Shown in pieces: positions 44,020-52,789 of a stretch of 64,000 bases of DNA. The first letter of the stretch is position 1. Every line of letters begins with the position of its first letter. The notes beneath the pieces were generated by a model. It made no database searches, was not told where the DNA came from, and saw only the letters and a list, made by a program, of their open reading frames with translations. The position numbers and the translations under genes were made by a program. This stretch comes from Stappia taiwanensis (GTDB lineage: Bacteria; Pseudomonadota; Alphaproteobacteria; Rhizobiales; Stappiaceae). The stretch spans positions 682,001-746,000 of the forward strand of contig NZ_BMCR01000003.1 in assembly GCF_014635285.1 (NCBI RefSeq), given 5' to 3'.

Positions 44020-47000
44020 GTCGCGAACCGGGCTCGAGCAAGATCCATGATCTTGAGTTCGAGATCGTCGAGCATCTGCACAGGCAGGTCGATACCCTTC
44101 TTGTCGCGCAGAACATCGAAGAAATAGTCGTCGATGGCGTTGCGTAGGTTGTTCTGGGCTACCTCGTTCAGCCAGATGTCGACGATCAGGTGAGACTTGA
44201 TGATGTCGATGATCTCAAGGGCGATGGATGCGGCTTCGTCGCCCACGACTGCATCGGCTTCCTTGGTTTTGAGCTGACCGTCGAGGATGCCGAAAAACGC
44301 TTGCGCATCCTCATTGGCACGGATGCATTCCGGAACATCCCTGCCGCGATCCTTACGCGCCACCTTGCTCGCCAAGTCCACGACACTGTTCAAGTACTCG
44401 CGCTCGGACAGCCGCTTCTCGCGATAGGCGCGGATGGTCTCTTCGAGCAACTCAGAGAACTGTTTGTAGAAGCTCGGGTCCTCATCCATCTTTTCGGTGA
44501 TGGCCCGCCGGGTCGCGCTGGCGATGCGGTCCGCCCTCGACGCTTCGGAGACGCCCGTCTCCTCGATGACAGCCTTCAGCGCGTCGGGATCGTTGATGTT
44601 CACCACCTCGATGATGGTTTCGGCCGGCATCGCCACGACATGGTTATCCAGCAGTTTCTGGATCTTCGGCTCGAACTCGTGGACGTCGACCGTCTCCTGG
44701 TAGCGAAGCTGGACCGAGCGTTTGAGTTGGGAGAACTGCTTCCAGTCCCGTTTCAGGGCATCGACCTTGGCCTCGTCGAAGACATCAAACAGCTTGCCCG
44801 ATGAGAGCGAGATGTGCAGGCACCGGCTGAAGGCCTTCAGGCGCGCGTAAAACTCATGCCGGAGCGCTTCGTCTGCCAGGTGCTGCTCAAACTGTTCCAT
44901 GTCCTTCTTGTTGCGGACCGGCTTGAACAGGTCCCAGAGCTGGTCGTGAAGCTGAGGCAGCTTGCGGATCTCCTCCCTGACGTCATGTACCGTTCCCGCA
45001 AGATCGGCCGCCTCGTACCCCTCGAACGCACTGTATGTCGTCAGGGCGCTGTCGAGTTCGCCGAGCAGCCCTTCATAGTCGAGGATGAAACCGAATTGCT
45101 TCTCTGTGTTGCCGTCCTCATAGAGCCGGTTCACGCGCGCAATGGCCTGCAGGAGGTTGTGTTCCTTCAGCGACTTGCAGACATAGAGGACGGTGTTCCG
45201 AGGCGCGTCAAAGCCGGTGAGGAGCTTGGAGACGACGATCAGGATCTCCGGATCGCCAGAGCCCTTGAAGGCGTCGATGATCTGGCGGTTGTACTCTTCC
45301 TCGGTCTTGTACCGCGCCATCATCTTCAACCAGAAGCCGCGCACGAGACCCTTCGACTCCTGGTCGACCTCCTCGTTGCCCTCGTTCTCGTCCGGCGGCG
45401 AAATGATGATGGCGCTCGAGATGTGGCCAATCTCGTCGAGAACCTCCATGAAGCGGACGGCCGCTGCCTTCGACGGGGCGACAAGCTGCGCCTTGAACCC
45501 GGTCCCCTGCCAGTGCTGACGATAGTGCTCGGAGATGTCGAACGCCTTGGCGCGAATGGCCTGGTCGGTCTTGGCCAGCGCATCCATGCGGGAGAACTTG
45601 CGTTTGAGGTCGGCCTTCTGGCTGTCGGTCAGGCCCTCGCTGATCTTCTCGAACCAGCGATCAATCACGTTGCCCGAAACCTGCTGCTCGACAAGCCGTC
45701 CTTCGTAGAGGAGCGGTACGACGGCACCGTCGGCGACCGCCTCATCGATGGCGTAGCGGTGGATCAGCCGACCGAAGGTCGACAGCGTGTTCTTTTCCTT
45801 CTTCAGCAAGGGCGTGCCGGTGAAGCCGAGGTAGCAGGCCTGGGGCAGGAGCCGGCGCATCTTGGCGGCGAACTGGCTGTGGCCGCCATAGCGGCCCGTC
45901 TGGGTCCGGTGGCTCTCGTCGACCAGAACGAAGATGTTCGGGTCGTCGTCCGCCATCTGGCTGTTTTTCAGAGCCGTGTCGAACTTGTTGATGATCGTGG
46001 TGACCAGCGGCGCCTTGTCGCGGACGAGTTCCAGAAGGTGCGCCCCGCTCGTCGCGCGGACCGGCTCGAGGTCGCAGGACTTGAAGGTGTCCCTGATCTG
46101 CTTGTCGAGATCGTCGCGGTCCGTGACGATGATGATCCTCGGGTTCTCGACACTGCGCTCCAGGGCAAGCGCGCGTCCCAGCATTACCATCGTCAGCGAT
46201 TTTCCGGACCCTTGCGTGTGCCAGATCACGCCGCCCTTGCGGGCGCCGCTGACATCGTGCTGCTTGACCGTTTCCACGGCGCGGCGAATGCCGAAGAACT
46301 GCTGATGGCGTGCGACTTTGCGGACGCCACCGTCAAACACGGTGAAGCGGCGGACGAGATCGAGCAGCCGCTCCGGGCGGCAAAGGGAATAGAGTGTCCG
46401 GTCCTGCTCGGTAGCGACGCGCTCGCCTTCCGCGCGCAGCGCGGCGAAGTGGTCTCGCGCCGTCGCCATCGGCCCTGAGAAGACAGCGTCTTCTTCGGCA
46501 AGACCGAGAGGCCTGTTCACCGCCGCAACCAAGTCCGTCGGATCTTGTACGGCGACCAGTCTCTCGAAGGCGATGGCATCGGGGACCAAGCCGACTGCGG
46601 CATCTCGCGCCAGCGCAGCCAGGGCGTCTTCTGCATCATCCTCTTCGCGCCATGCCTGCCAGAACTTGGCTGGCGTGCCGACCGTCGCATAGCGCGCTTC
46701 GTTCCTGTTCATCGTCATCAGCAGCTGAGCGAAATGAAACAGCTGAGGGATCACGTCCTCGCTCTGGTAGCCGATCAACTGGCTCTCCGCGCGTCGAAGG
46801 CTTTCGGTCGGACGCTTGTTCTCGATCACCAGGAACGGAATGCCGTTCACGAAGGCAACGATGTCGCAGCGCTTTGTCTGGCTGGACCCGGCCCTCTCGA
46901 CCGAGAACTCGGCGGTGACGTGGAAGGCGTTGTTCTCAGGCCGCTCCCAGTCGATGTAGCGGAAGGAGTAGCTCTTCGAGTCTCCATCGATGGACTTCGT

Positions 47001-47321
47001 GATCGTTGTGCCGAGGACGAGCGTGTCGTAGATGTCCTGGTTCGTCCCGCGAAGCCCCTTCAGACGGTCGGGTGTGGGCTTGAGCCGCCGCATCGCCTCA
47101 TGCGCGTCCTCAAGGTCGAAGGCATACTCACGGCCCCGATGCGTGAAGCGGTTGATGCGCATCAGCTGCTCGGCAAGCACATCGTCCAGCACGACGTTCC
47201 GCAGACGCCCGCCACGCAGGCGAAGCGCCTCCTCCTGCGAGAGCGGCTTAAACCCGAGCGCCACCAGCAACTGCAGCGCCGGGATCTGGGATTGGTGCTT
47301 TTCGGCGGCGTCGAAGGTCAT
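44016..47321 (-). CDS. hsdR: Type I restriction enzyme, motor/endonuclease subunit HsdR
   Basis: A 1101-residue R subunit. The nuclease site is D153...E167-N-K169 (RCDIVAFVNG, FLVIENKRP). The translocase has Walker A TQGSGKS (about 369-375), DESH (468-471), a GFTGTPLL segment and motif VI region AIARVNRLYE. It cleaves unmethylated DNA after ATP-driven translocation, in complex with HsdM and HsdS. The length is normal and all motifs are intact. It overlaps the HAD gene (4 bases) upstream and the DUF45 gene downstream. Confidence 0.95.
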   Translation of the reverse strand: MTFDAAEKHQSQIPALQLLVALGFKPLSQEEALRLRGGRLRNVVLDDVLAEQLMRINRFTHRGREYAFDLEDAHEAMRRLKPTPDRLKGLRGTNQDIYDTLVLGTTITKSIDGDSKSYSFRYIDWERPENNAFHVTAEFSVERAGSSQTKRCDIVAFVNGIPFLVIENKRPTESLRRAESQLIGYQSEDVIPQLFHFAQLLMTMNRNEARYATVGTPAKFWQAWREEDDAEDALAALARDAAVGLVPDAIAFERLVAVQDPTDLVAAVNRPLGLAEEDAVFSGPMATARDHFAALRAEGERVATEQDRTLYSLCRPERLLDLVRRFTVFDGGVRKVARHQQFFGIRRAVETVKQHDVSGARKGGVIWHTQGSGKSLTMVMLGRALALERSVENPRIIIVTDRDDLDKQIRDTFKSCDLEPVRATSGAHLLELVRDKAPLVTTIINKFDTALKNSQMADDDPNIFVLVDESHRTQTGRYGGHSQFAAKMRRLLPQACYLGFTGTPLLKKEKNTLSTFGRLIHRYAIDEAVADGAVVPLLYEGRLVEQQVSGNVIDRWFEKISEGLTDSQKADLKRKFSRMDALAKTDQAIRAKAFDISEHYRQHWQGTGFKAQLVAPSKAAAVRFMEVLDEIGHISSAIIISPPDENEGNEEVDQESKGLVRGFWLKMMARYKTEEEYNRQIIDAFKGSGDPEILIVVSKLLTGFDAPRNTVLYVCKSLKEHNLLQAIARVNRLYEDGNTEKQFGFILDYEGLLGELDSALTTYSAFEGYEAADLAGTVHDVREEIRKLPQLHDQLWDLFKPVRNKKDMEQFEQHLADEALRHEFYARLKAFSRCLHISLSSGKLFDVFDEAKVDALKRDWKQFSQLKRSVQLRYQETVDVHEFEPKIQKLLDNHVVAMPAETIIEVVNINDPDALKAVIEETGVSEASRADRIASATRRAITEKMDEDPSFYKQFSELLEETIRAYREKRLSEREYLNSVVDLASKVARKDRGRDVPECIRANEDAQAFFGILDGQLKTKEADAVVGDEAASIALEIIDIIKSHLIVDIWLNEVAQNNLRNAIDDYFFDVLRDKKGIDLPVQMLDDLELKIMDLARARFAT

Positions 47322-48154
47322 GCTGTCGGCCTGTATCCGTGCTTTCGCGCGATCCGACCGAGAATTCCCTTTACGATAATGTCGATTTGGGAGTTTTCAT
47401 CGTAGTCGGCCGGCGCGACGAACTCGACGCGACCATCCGAGATCAGCTTATGGATCTTCTTGAGATCGCGATCCGTTCTGTTCGGGTCGTAGACCGCGAC
47501 CGAATGCCCACCCTTGTGGGTCAGCATCTTCATCGTAGGAATGTCCGTATCGCCATCACCAAGGAAGATCATCCGGTCGAACGGGATCGGGCGTTCGTCT
47601 TCGGGCATGTAGCTGTTGATGGAGACATTGTCCCAGTGGTTGTCGATGCCCTTGTTGATCCGGAACAGGTACTGGGTCTTGGTCGTGTAATTGATGCCCA
47701 CCCCCGGCCACGCCGCGTAGCCGTCAACGTAGATGAACTTCGAGGCGAAGACCTGACGGAAAGCATCGCGGATTGCACAGCCCTCAATCATCTCTTGGAT
47801 GCCCGAAGAAACAATGTAATGCTCGAGAATGAGCCCGCGTTCCGCGGCGTGAGCGTTGATGCGGTCAAACCATGACTTATCCGTGAGCCCGGGGAACAGC
47901 GGGGCTTCCTCGCCATGGCGTCGTAGGTCTTCGACCGTAACCTGTACGTCTCGCTCGCGCGCCTTGTCGAGCATCAGATGCATGTAGACGAGGATTTCAT
48001 CGGCATCGTGATCCCGCGTTCGCGCCTTCACCTCAGCCCAGAAGTCTTCCTTGGTCATTCCGATGTTCGGGATGAAGCTCGTCTCCTGCAGATTGCCGCG
48101 GGCGAGCGTTCCGTCGAAATCGTAGATCAGCGCCGTTCGTTTCGGCTCATTCAT
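47318..48154 (-). CDS. HAD-family phosphatase in the R-M operon
   Basis: A 278-residue HAD-like hydrolase related to phosphoserine phosphatases. Motif I is YDFDGTLARG (D12, D14), motif II is VSSG (EHYIVSSGIQEM), and motif IV is FLGDGDTDIPTMKML. The core is followed by a C-terminal extension to KHGYRPTA. The ATG at 48154 has AAGAGGACATT upstream. It overlaps hsdR by four bases, so it is translationally coupled to the restriction subunit. The substrate is unknown; a nucleotide or phosphoprotein is possible. Confidence 0.85.
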   Translation of the reverse strand: MNEPKRTALIYDFDGTLARGNLQETSFIPNIGMTKEDFWAEVKARTRDHDADEILVYMHLMLDKARERDVQVTVEDLRRHGEEAPLFPGLTDKSWFDRINAHAAERGLILEHYIVSSGIQEMIEGCAIRDAFRQVFASKFIYVDGYAAWPGVGINYTTKTQYLFRINKGIDNHWDNVSINSYMPEDERPIPFDRMIFLGDGDTDIPTMKMLTHKGGHSVAVYDPNRTDRDLKKIHKLISDGRVEFVAPADYDENSQIDIIVKGILGRIARKHGYRPTA

Positions 48155-48206
48155 CGTCAATGTCCTCTTGCGGCAATCTGGTGATTCAAATCCTTGGCGA
48201 CTGCTC

Positions 48207-48438
48207 TCAGTCCTTCGGGGGATAGGGGGCTTTTCCATTGGTGTTCCGCTCGCGGATCGTGCCGTCGTGGCCCTTCCGGAAGGCCTCCCCCCCTTGGTTT
48301 CGGCGGCCTTTTCGCGGGAATGGGCTCAGGCATCGGACGGGTGTCTGTGACCTTGCTTGCCCGTGTCGCGCCTTCGCGCTTCGACTCCCACTTCTCGTCC
48401 GGCCGCTGCTGGGTTCAGTAGTTCTTCTTATCCGGCAT
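48207..48438 (-). pseudogene. Decayed DUF2188 gene between hsdS and the HAD gene
   Basis: Reading the minus strand from ATG 48438 gives MPDKKNY, then a TGA where the family has Trp, then TQQRPDEKWESKREGATRAS and KVTDT. A frameshift follows, then DA-stop-AHSREKAAETKGG with another TGA at a Trp position. One base is then missing from a G-run (7 Gs at 48287-48293). The third frame gives EAFRKGHDGTIRERNTNG and KAPYPPKD-stop. The pieces together match DUF2188, a small protein of unknown function. Two premature stops and two frameshifts make this a clear pseudogene. The ATG overlaps the hsdS stop, so it was once coupled to it. Confidence 0.72.
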
Positions 48439-49642
48439 GTTCGGTCTCCTCGGTGGTTGAAGAGGTTTCGGCAGGATTGAGCGGGACGCGCCACTCGCCC
48501 GTCAGCAGCTTCTGCATGAGACCGCGCTTTTGCAGCGTGACGGCTTCGATCTCGTTATCAATCAACGCCAATTCCTGCTTTGCGGCCGTTAAGGCCCGCG
48601 CGATTTTCCGTTGCTCGTCAATCGGCGGTATCGGCACACGGCAGCTGTAGAAGTCGTCTGAATAGAGGTTGAGCAGTCCGTCATTGCGGACGCCCGAGTT
48701 GATCAGGCGTGAGAGCTGGTAGTTCAGCGCGCCGGCGGCGAAGAGATGCTCGTAGAACTCGGGATCTAGACCCGGCTTCAACGCGAAGCAGTAGTAAACG
48801 AAGGGCACAAGCGCCGTGGGGCGTTCGAGCCGGAAGACGCAGCCGTAGGGTGCGGTCTTGGAGTTGCCCTTGTTATAGGCGAACTCTCCCTCATGCAGGA
48901 GCGTGTATCGCTCGACGCTTCGACCCGCCATGTCGCGCGCGAACTTGTCGGACTGCATCAGGAAGCCCGACTTCGCCGAGATCGTCATAACGGGATGATC
49001 GCCTACCGAACTCTTCCGCTTGACTGGGGTCGAGACCGCAGAAAGCGGCTTGAGCTGCCAACCCTGCGGGAAGGCTCCTGCGTGCCCAAGCATCTGCTGC
49101 GTTAGCCCTTTGACCCAGTCTTTCTTGGCCGCGCGGAGGGCGGCGAGCTTTTCGAGCGCCTCGTCCCAAGTCCGCAGGATCCCGGCGATCTTGCGCTGTT
49201 CGGGGAGGGGGGGAAGGTCAACGACCTGGTTGGTAATGTCATCCTTCTGGACATGGACGAGCGACGCTTTGAAGCCGTGTGCGTTCGCTTCGATACGGCG
49301 AGTGGCGACCTGCAAGGCGAGATAGAGCCAGTACTTATCGACGCCTTTCTTGGGCACGACACGGAAAATGTGCTGGTTGAGGACGCCGCGAGGCCCTGGC
49401 CAAATCGTAGGGCCAAATGAAACGCCTTTGACCCCTGCCCATGCAAAGAGCAGGTCCCCGGCCTCGATGATCCACTTAGGCTTCGGCGTCCCATCGAAGT
49501 AGTTGAAGTTCTGCGAGCCGTTCAGGTTCTGGATCCGAATGATCGGCAGCCCCGAAGCACTCCAGTCAGGCGGACGAAAGCCATTGCCGTTATGGAAGTC
49601 GCACAGGTCGCCAATTGACCGGCGGGTGTGCAATTCACGCAT
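48428..49642 (-). CDS. hsdS: Type I R-M specificity subunit HsdS, full length
   Basis: A 404-residue specificity subunit with two target-recognition domains separated by coiled-coil spacers. The first spacer follows PPLPEQRKIAGILRTWDEAL, and the second follows IPPIDEQRKIARALTAAK, the repeated signature of HsdS conserved regions. It directs HsdM/HsdR to a bipartite DNA target. The ATG at 49642 overlaps the RhuM-like gene end by eight bases. The upstream open frame is not HsdS-like. Confidence 0.93.
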   Translation of the reverse strand: MRELHTRRSIGDLCDFHNGNGFRPPDWSASGLPIIRIQNLNGSQNFNYFDGTPKPKWIIEAGDLLFAWAGVKGVSFGPTIWPGPRGVLNQHIFRVVPKKGVDKYWLYLALQVATRRIEANAHGFKASLVHVQKDDITNQVVDLPPLPEQRKIAGILRTWDEALEKLAALRAAKKDWVKGLTQQMLGHAGAFPQGWQLKPLSAVSTPVKRKSSVGDHPVMTISAKSGFLMQSDKFARDMAGRSVERYTLLHEGEFAYNKGNSKTAPYGCVFRLERPTALVPFVYYCFALKPGLDPEFYEHLFAAGALNYQLSRLINSGVRNDGLLNLYSDDFYSCRVPIPPIDEQRKIARALTAAKQELALIDNEIEAVTLQKRGLMQKLLTGEWRVPLNPAETSSTTEETEHAG

Positions 49643-50660
49643 CACCGCCCCCCTTCTTCCGCCCCTTGGCGGCCTTCTCCATCTCCTCCAACTGGGCGAT
49701 GTCGGCTTCATCCGCCGCAAGCGCCTCGGCGGCACGGCGGTTGGCATCGAACGTCTCGAACCGCTCGGCGGCGAGCTTCTGGGCCACGTCCATGCGTAGT
49801 CGCCCGGCATGGGTCAGCACGTCACGGTCGTTGAACGAGAGGAAGGCATCCAGCTTGTCGGCCCATTCGGCCATGGTGACCGGACGCCGCCGGCGCGCCT
49901 GATCCTCGGCATAGTCGAGATACATCACGACGATGCGGTTGAGTTCCTCGACCTCCTCGGCCACGAGGTAGTTTTTGGCGGTGCCGACATCGCCCTTGCG
50001 CACGACCGAGCCTTTCCAACTGGTCAGGCCCATGTTGGGAGCAATCGGGTCACTGCGGCTCTCGATCAGTTCGGCGGCCGTCTTGCCCGTCACCGCCCAG
50101 AGCATCTTGTTCTGCACCTTCTTGAAGAAGGCCTGCGCCTGTTCGGAGGTCTTGTCGTAGTCGATTGCGGTCGTATAGAGATCGCGCACCTTCTGATAGA
50201 AGCGCTTTTCAGAGGCGCGGATGTCCCGGATACGGGCAAGCCACTCGTCGAAATAGTCCCATTGCTCGGCCTGTTTCAGCCGGGCATCGTCCATGGCGAA
50301 GCCCTTGACCAGGTATTCGCGCAGGACGGACGTGGCCCAGCGGCGGAACTGGCTACCGCGCGGGGACCGGACGCGGTAGCCCACCGCCAGGATCACATCG
50401 AGGTTGTAGGCGTCGATGTCGCGTTCGACCTGCCTGGAGCCCTCGGTCCGAACTATCCGGAATTTCCGGATAGTTGCCTCCGGATCGCATTCACCCTCGG
50501 CAAAGACGTTATGGATGTGTTCGTTGATGGTGCGGACATCCTTGTCGAACAGCTCCGCGATCTCCTTCTGACTTAGCCAAGCCGTCCCGTCCACGGCCCG
50601 CAGGCCGATGGTCGCGGCACCATCGTCCGTGGTGTAGAGGATGATTTCGCCCTCAGACAT
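49635..50660 (-). CDS. RhuM family protein in the R-M operon
   Basis: A 341-residue protein of the RhuM family (Salmonella pathogenicity island 3 RhuM). Recognisable are WLSQKEIAELFDKDVRTINEHI near the N-terminus (DNA-binding-like), YNLDVILAVGYRVRSPRGSQFR and WATSVLREYLVKGFAMDD. The C-terminal part (FYQKVRDLYTTAIDYD) is helical and charged. It overlaps hsdM by eight bases and hsdS by eight, so it is a fixed member of the operon. RhuM genes often sit between hsdM and hsdS. The molecular role is unknown, though the N-terminus suggests DNA or regulator function. Confidence 0.9.
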   Translation of the reverse strand: MSEGEIILYTTDDGAATIGLRAVDGTAWLSQKEIAELFDKDVRTINEHIHNVFAEGECDPEATIRKFRIVRTEGSRQVERDIDAYNLDVILAVGYRVRSPRGSQFRRWATSVLREYLVKGFAMDDARLKQAEQWDYFDEWLARIRDIRASEKRFYQKVRDLYTTAIDYDKTSEQAQAFFKKVQNKMLWAVTGKTAAELIESRSDPIAPNMGLTSWKGSVVRKGDVGTAKNYLVAEEVEELNRIVVMYLDYAEDQARRRRPVTMAEWADKLDAFLSFNDRDVLTHAGRLRMDVAQKLAAERFETFDANRRAAEALAADEADIAQLEEMEKAAKGRKKGGGDA

Positions 50661-52170
50661 CGACGCCGAGCTCCTTCAGGTACCCGGCCATCTTCGCCCG
50701 CACCTCGGCAAGCTCGGCCTCGATCCGCACGATGTCCTTCTGCACGGCGGCGACGTCGATCTCCTCCTCCGGCTCGAAGGTGTCGACATAGCGGGGGATG
50801 TTGAGGTTATGGCCGTTTTCGGCGATCTCCTCGGGGCTTGCCCGATGCGAATACCGCTCGACCTCGGCGCGGGTGCTGTAGGTCTCCAACACCCTGGCGA
50901 CATGCGCCTCGTCCATCACGTTCTGGGTCTTGCCAGGCTTGAATTCCTTGCTCGCATCGATGAACAGCACGTCGTGTCGGTCCCCGTTCACGCCGCCTTC
51001 CTCGCGGGAGCGGTCGAAGATCAGGATGGCGACCGGAATTCCCGTGGTGGTGAACAGGTTGGCCGGCAGGCCGACGACGGCGTCAAGTAGGTTCTCCTCG
51101 ATCAGCTGCCGCCGGATGCGCCCCTCGGCCCCGCTCCGGAAGAGCACGCCATGCGGCACGATCACCGCGACCCGGCCGGATTGGCGCTTGGCGATCTCGA
51201 TCATGTGGGTGATGAAGGCATAGTCGCCCTTGGACTTGGGCGGCACGCCGCGCCAGAAGCGCTTGTACGGATCGCTGCCCGCATCCTCTGCGCCCCACTT
51301 GTCGAGCGAAAACGGCGGATTGGCGAGGACCACGTCGAAACGCATCAGGTGGTCACTCTCGACCAGCGCTGGGCTGTTGAGCGTGTCGCACCACTCGATG
51401 CGGGCGGCGTCCTTGGCATGCAGGAACATGTTCATCCGGGCCAGCGCCCAGGTCGCCCCGTTCACCTCCTGCCCGTAGAGGGCGAAGTTCTCGGACCCAA
51501 CTTCCTGCGAGGCCTGGATTAGCAGCGAGCCGGAGCCGCAGGCGGGGTCGCAGATCGTGTTTCCGGGCTGCGGCGCCGCCAGCTTGGCCAGCAGACGGGA
51601 CACGGCCGTGGGCGTGTAGAACTCGCCTGCCTTCTTGCCCGCATCCGAGGCGAAGCGCGAGATCAGGTAGATGTAGCACTCGCCGATGATATCCTCGGTC
51701 ACCCGGGATGGGCGCAGGTCGAGCGCGGGTTTGGCGAAGTCCTCAAGGAGGTTCTTCAGGCGACGGTTGCGATCCTTCGGGCGGCCGAGATTGGCCTCGG
51801 AGTTGAAGTCGATGTTGCGGAAGACGCCCTCGAGCTTGGCGCGGTTCGCATCCTCGATGTTTTCGAGCGCGATGTTGATCAGCTCGCCGATATTGGGTTC
51901 ACCCCGCTGGGCATGGAGGTCGTAGAAGCTGGCGCCTTCGGGGAGGATGAAGCGCTCACGCTCCAGCCGCCGGCGAATGCGAGCCTCGTCATCGCCATAC
52001 TGCTTGCGGTAGGTCTCGACATGATCGTTCCACAGGTCCGAGATGTACTTCAGGAACAACATCACCAGGATGTAGTCCTTGTAGCCTCCGGCATCGATGG
52101 CGCCCCGAAAGGTGTCGCACGCCGCCCAGGCGGTCTGATTGATTTGCTGTTGCGTGATCTTATCGGTCAT
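50653..52170 (-). CDS. hsdM: Type I R-M DNA methyltransferase subunit HsdM
   Basis: A 505-residue N6-adenine methyltransferase. An N-terminal helical HsdM_N domain (MLFLKYISDLWNDHVE) is followed by AdoMet motif I DPACGSG (208-214) and catalytic motif IV NPPF (284-287). FYTPTAVSRLLAKL precedes motif I as in all HsdM. It protects host DNA and forms the core of the R-M complex. It overlaps the single-TRD S-like gene by 11 bases and rhuM by eight. Confidence 0.95.
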   Translation of the reverse strand: MTDKITQQQINQTAWAACDTFRGAIDAGGYKDYILVMLFLKYISDLWNDHVETYRKQYGDDEARIRRRLERERFILPEGASFYDLHAQRGEPNIGELINIALENIEDANRAKLEGVFRNIDFNSEANLGRPKDRNRRLKNLLEDFAKPALDLRPSRVTEDIIGECYIYLISRFASDAGKKAGEFYTPTAVSRLLAKLAAPQPGNTICDPACGSGSLLIQASQEVGSENFALYGQEVNGATWALARMNMFLHAKDAARIEWCDTLNSPALVESDHLMRFDVVLANPPFSLDKWGAEDAGSDPYKRFWRGVPPKSKGDYAFITHMIEIAKRQSGRVAVIVPHGVLFRSGAEGRIRRQLIEENLLDAVVGLPANLFTTTGIPVAILIFDRSREEGGVNGDRHDVLFIDASKEFKPGKTQNVMDEAHVARVLETYSTRAEVERYSHRASPEEIAENGHNLNIPRYVDTFEPEEEIDVAAVQKDIVRIEAELAEVRAKMAGYLKELGVDV

Positions 52171-52759
52171 CAGCTATTTCCTTCGGGTCGGCCGCTTTTG
52201 CGGCCTTGCCGAGAATGGAGGTTACGAGGTCTTCCCGGCGCGCGGCGAGTTGGTGGAGCAGGCGCCCCTCCTGTCGAGCCAGGGCACTGAGTTTGATGAT
52301 GTGTTCTTGCGTCCGCAGGTCGGGAACTGGGATATCGAGGTTTTCGATGACGGTCATCGGGACCATCCTGAGGCTCGTGCCTTGCGCTTCCGCACCGAGC
52401 CTACGCTGCGCATCAGGGTGGTTGATCGCCCACGCGAGGTATTCGGGCAGGAGCTTCTCCCTGTCAGGGCGAATGATCACCAAAGGGACGATGACGACGA
52501 CGGGCTCGGGCAGTGGGTCGCAAATGGCGGCCGCAGTGTTCGGCGTCCCGCGAGAGCGAAAGACCACTTCCCCTCCGCGGACGAAGTAGTGGTCAGCCAG
52601 CTTGCCCAGTTCGTACCTCTGGAACGGAGCGGCTGGCGACTCGCCATCTGTTCCCACGTCACGCAACTGAAGTGCCGGCATGCCGCCCTCCGGCTGCGGT
52701 TCGAGCCTGCCTCGTGCCGTGAAACCGGAGTGGATGTCGCAAAGCGCAGCGAGTCGCAT
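52160..52759 (-). CDS. Single-TRD (half-size) HsdS-like protein
   Basis: A 199-residue HsdS-like protein with one target-recognition domain (ALCDIHSGFTARGRLEP, GGMPALQLRDV, VVFRSRGTPN) and one conserved helix region (IPVPDLRTQEHIIKLSALAR). Typical HsdS has two such units, and a complete HsdS is encoded in the same operon. Half-size S proteins can dimerise to make symmetric specificity. The ATG at 52759 follows AGAGGA that is partly inside an inverted repeat. It is the first gene of the R-M operon. It might give a second specificity or act as a regulatory subunit. Confidence 0.8.
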   Translation of the reverse strand: MRLAALCDIHSGFTARGRLEPQPEGGMPALQLRDVGTDGESPAAPFQRYELGKLADHYFVRGGEVVFRSRGTPNTAAAICDPLPEPVVVIVPLVIIRPDREKLLPEYLAWAINHPDAQRRLGAEAQGTSLRMVPMTVIENLDIPVPDLRTQEHIIKLSALARQEGRLLHQLAARREDLVTSILGKAAKAADPKEIADDR

Positions 52760-52767
52760 TTAAAATC

Positions 52768-52789
52768 CTCTGTAGGTCGCCTTACAGAG
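52768..52789 (-). promoter_or_regulatory. Inverted repeat over the RBS region of the R-M operon
   Basis: CTCTGTA-N8-TACAGAG, perfect 7-bp arms, ends nine bases before the first start codon of the operon. On the transcript the last arm runs into the ribosome site (AGAGGA). A possible -10 (TATCTC, 52787-52792) overlaps the upstream edge, and a TTGACT -35 lies at 52811-52816. The repeat could be an operator or a hairpin that hides the ribosome site. Confidence 0.6.
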
